Source: Paenibacillus tyrphae (GTDB taxonomy: Bacteria; Bacillota; Bacilli; Paenibacillales; NBRC-103111). From it: a stretch of 64,000 nt of DNA. The notes beneath the pieces are model-generated. The model had not been told where the DNA came from and did no database searches. It saw only the letters and a program-made list of their open reading frames with translations. The stretch spans positions 1 to 64,000 of the forward strand of contig NZ_BSDJ01000007.1 in the NCBI RefSeq assembly GCF_027925525.1, read 5' to 3'. The position numbers and the translations under genes were made by a program. How positions within the stretch are numbered: position 1 is the stretch's first letter; each line of letters opens with the position of its first letter. This document shows positions 61,986 through 64,000 of this stretch, piece after piece.

Positions 61986-62013
61986 AAACAATGCGAAGTT
62001 GGTTTTCCGCCGC

Positions 62014-63342
62014 CTACTTCTTATTCGATTCGACAAAGCTCTGAATCGTATCCGCCGTTTTTTGCGGAGGGTTGCCGGCGAACATGCCTTGGACTTCGTT
62101 GCGCACCTTGTCCTGCAGCTGCATGATCGGGCTATACTCCTCGATCTCGCCTTTGAAGTCTTTGGCGGTGCTTTGCGCCTTAACGTACTCTGCGGTGACC
62201 GGATCGACCGGAGCCGAGCCCGAATCCATTTTGACCGGATAGACGCCGCCCTTCGTTTCCGTGAGGAAATACTTGAATGCATCGACGGAGGTCAGGAACT
62301 TCAGCAGCTTGATCGTAGCGTCTTTTTTCGCGCCTGTGACATCCTTGGAGACGGAGTAACCCCCTGCACCGCCGAACCAGTTGTCCTTGAATTCCGGCTT
62401 GTCTTTGTAGCCCGGGAACGGAATAACTCCGATTTTGTCGGCGATGGGAGAAGCGGCGATGGAGGAAATCGCCCAGACGCCTTCGAACATCATCGCGCTC
62501 TTGCCGCCGAGGAACATGCTTGTAATCGCGTTGCCGTCGGTCGTGACCATGTTTTTGCCGAAAATGCCTTTGTCCTGCCAGTTTTTCATCGTTTGCAGCA
62601 AGGAAACCATATCGGGATCGTTCCACTTCGCTTTGCCGCTCATTAAGTCTTCCGTTTTCTGGAAGCCGTATTTTTTCAGCGCCAGATTCGTCAGCAAGTG
62701 GCCTCCGCGGAAGTTGTCTTTGTCGGCCATCGCCATCGGCACAACATCGATCGCTTTGAATTTGTCGGCGACCGCCTCGAAGTCCTCGATCGTTTTCGGC
62801 GGCTCGGCGCCGATTTTTTGGAACAGCTCTTTGTTATAGTAAATCGCGACGCTATAGAACTCGTTCGGCACGCCGTACGTTCCGGGCAGGTCTTTGTATT
62901 TCCATGTGTCGAACAGCGGCAGGAACGAGTCGGCCCACGCTTTATCTTCTTTCAGGACGGGATCGAGGTCCATCGCGATATTTTTGGCGTAGTCTTTAAA
63001 TGCCACTCCGCCGTAGTTCATCCAAATTTCCGGGACGCTGCCCGTCGCCACGGCCGTTTTGAATTTATTGTTGAAGGCGGCCTCGTCGTTCAACGATTCG
63101 TCGACTACCGTAATATCCGGGTTCTTCTCCATAAATTGCTTGAGCAGGTTTTGGAACGCCACGGACTTCGGATCGGTACCGGAGATACGCGTCAAGATGC
63201 GGATGCTGACTTTGTCGCCGCCTTTGCTGTCGCCCTTGGAACCGGCATTGCCTTGAGCGGCGTCATTCGAACCGCAGCCGGCCAGCAGGCTTGAAGCGGC
63301 GAACAGCGATGCCAGCCCCAGTGTAAGCGCTCTTTTTTTCAT
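62014..63342 (-). CDS. Sugar ABC transporter substrate-binding lipoprotein
   Basis: The 442-residue lipoprotein has a signal peptide ending in the lipobox LLAGC (Cys at about residue 23). A family 1 solute-binding fold follows, with VPNEFYSVAIYYNKELFQKIGAEPPKTIEDFEAVADKFK and the C-terminal FGGAGGYSVSKD. It should deliver an oligosaccharide to the two permeases downstream. GGGGAGG lies before the ATG. A TATAAT at 63414-63409 marks the likely promoter. An AraC-type regulator gene upstream probably controls the cluster. Confidence 0.88.
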   Translation of the reverse strand: MKKRALTLGLASLFAASSLLAGCGSNDAAQGNAGSKGDSKGGDKVSIRILTRISGTDPKSVAFQNLLKQFMEKNPDITVVDESLNDEAAFNNKFKTAVATGSVPEIWMNYGGVAFKDYAKNIAMDLDPVLKEDKAWADSFLPLFDTWKYKDLPGTYGVPNEFYSVAIYYNKELFQKIGAEPPKTIEDFEAVADKFKAIDVVPMAMADKDNFRGGHLLTNLALKKYGFQKTEDLMSGKAKWNDPDMVSLLQTMKNWQDKGIFGKNMVTTDGNAITSMFLGGKSAMMFEGVWAISSIAASPIADKIGVIPFPGYKDKPEFKDNWFGGAGGYSVSKDVTGAKKDATIKLLKFLTSVDAFKYFLTETKGGVYPVKMDSGSAPVDPVTAEYVKAQSTAKDFKGEIEEYSPIMQLQDKVRNEVQGMFAGNPPQKTADTIQSFVESNKK

Positions 63343-63496
63343 GTGTTAAGCAACCTCCCCATTTTATGTTTTGATCTCAACTGCTGTTTGTCTGTTCGAC
63401 ATAGTGTCATTATAAAGGGCGCCGCGCACCGCATGAATGCAATATCTTTACGCCACCGGGAATATTTTTAACATTCCGTGAACATTCCATGCAAAA

Positions 63497-63541
63497 AAAG
63501 ACCGCACCCGTTCGCACAGCGGCACAATGGGGCCGTCTTCG
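63497..63541 (-). terminator. Terminator of the AraC-type regulator gene
   Basis: AAGAC-G and GTCTT arms with inner CCC/GGG pairing are followed by TTTTTTT on the minus strand. Confidence 0.65.
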
Positions 63542-63547
63542 ATAAAA

Positions 63548-64000
63548 TCATTCGCGGGAATCGCTGCCGGTAAACCGGGAAGGCGGCACGCTGAAATGCT
63601 TTTTAAAGCATTTGCTGAAGTAATGCGGGTCGTTGTAGCCGACGGATTCGGAGACGAACAGCAAATTTTTGCATCCGTTCTCCATCATTTCCTTGGCCTT
63701 GTTGAGCCGCCTCCTCGTCATGTATTCCACAACGGAATAACCGGTTTCGTTCTTGAAAATACGGCTCAAGTAGCTCGGATGAACGAAAATGCTTTTGGCA
63801 ATCGCGTTCAAGTCGAGGTCCGGGTCGGCATATTGCCCGTCGATAAACTGCTTGGCCTTATCCACGAGCTTGGCCGGCGTCGACTGCTTCAAGCTGTGCG
63901 TCTGCTCTAGCACCCGGCCGAACAGCGCCGCCGCCCAGTCCGCGATCTCCTCCATCCGCTCCAGCTCGTCGACCAGCCGCACCGGATTGAACGTATCGCC
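63548..64000 (-). CDS. AraC-type regulator, C-terminal part (gene runs off the window)
   Basis: The visible 150 residues end in a double helix-turn-helix AraC domain: DLNAIAKSIFVHPSYLSRIFKNETGYSVVEYMTRRRLNKAKEMM and SESVGYNDPHYFSKCFKKHFSVPPSRF. The frame stays open to position 64000, so the N terminus is missing. Next to sugar ABC genes in Paenibacillus such proteins are commonly YesN-type response regulators with a receiver domain, paired with a histidine kinase. That part cannot be checked here. Confidence 0.87.
   Translation of the reverse strand, partial: GDTFNPVRLVDELERMEEIADWAAALFGRVLEQTHSLKQSTPAKLVDKAKQFIDGQYADPDLDLNAIAKSIFVHPSYLSRIFKNETGYSVVEYMTRRRLNKAKEMMENGCKNLLFVSESVGYNDPHYFSKCFKKHFSVPPSRFTGSDSRE

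Overview
The window looks like chromosomal DNA of a spore-forming member of the Bacillales, most probably Paenibacillus or a close relative. The block of PerR, YgzB and YgxA homologues next to an rRNA operon is the arrangement known from Bacillus. There is a spore protein of the YyaC type, most genes have strong AGGAGG-type ribosome sites, and GC-rich coding sequence alternates with AT-rich promoters. I see no phage, insertion sequence, CRISPR array or tRNA gene.

Layout. 1-9200 (mostly minus strand): leader and tandem promoters of an rRNA operon leaving the left edge, a TPP-riboswitch-controlled thiS-thiG unit, the ygxA/ygzB/perR block with a family 18 glycoside hydrolase, an ECF sigma/anti-sigma envelope-stress operon, and an MgtC-family protein. 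9300-17500: a large uncharacterised protein, a GNAT acetyltransferase, gatCAB, a DinB/YfiT protein and an M24 peptidase. 17600-26900: a minus-strand operon for a Tad-type pilus or secretion apparatus. It starts with a kinase fused to a P-loop domain and includes four tiny membrane-peptide genes. 27000-32800: a ugp-type glycerol-phosphate importer behind an apparent Pho box, then an ArsR-type regulator with an MFS exporter. 32900-45600: a multidomain chitinase, an esterase, and several regulator-transporter pairs (TetR/ABC-2, LysR/HPP, MarR/MFS) with visible operators, plus a DedA-NERD fusion. 45700-57600: surface and redox proteins, a diguanylate cyclase, a TSUP permease, a TetR/guanidinium-exporter pair, YyaC, a glycosyltransferase and CutC. 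57900-64000: two unrecognised proteins and a second sugar-type ABC importer with the end of an AraC-type regulator.

How it fits together. Many units carry their own control: an autoregulated ECF operon, a riboswitch with its terminator, and repressor/exporter pairs with palindromes on their promoters. Both ABC importers lack an ATPase gene and probably share one encoded elsewhere.

The least explained parts are the Tad locus (kinase/P-loop fusion, a terminator-like hairpin in the leader, four micro-peptides) and three intergenic blocks of nested inverted repeats at 38769-38896, 47856-47972 and 61455-61985. The last holds two diverged copies of one element inside an ABC operon. Start codons were chosen by ribosome sites and family length, so many differ from the longest possible frame.
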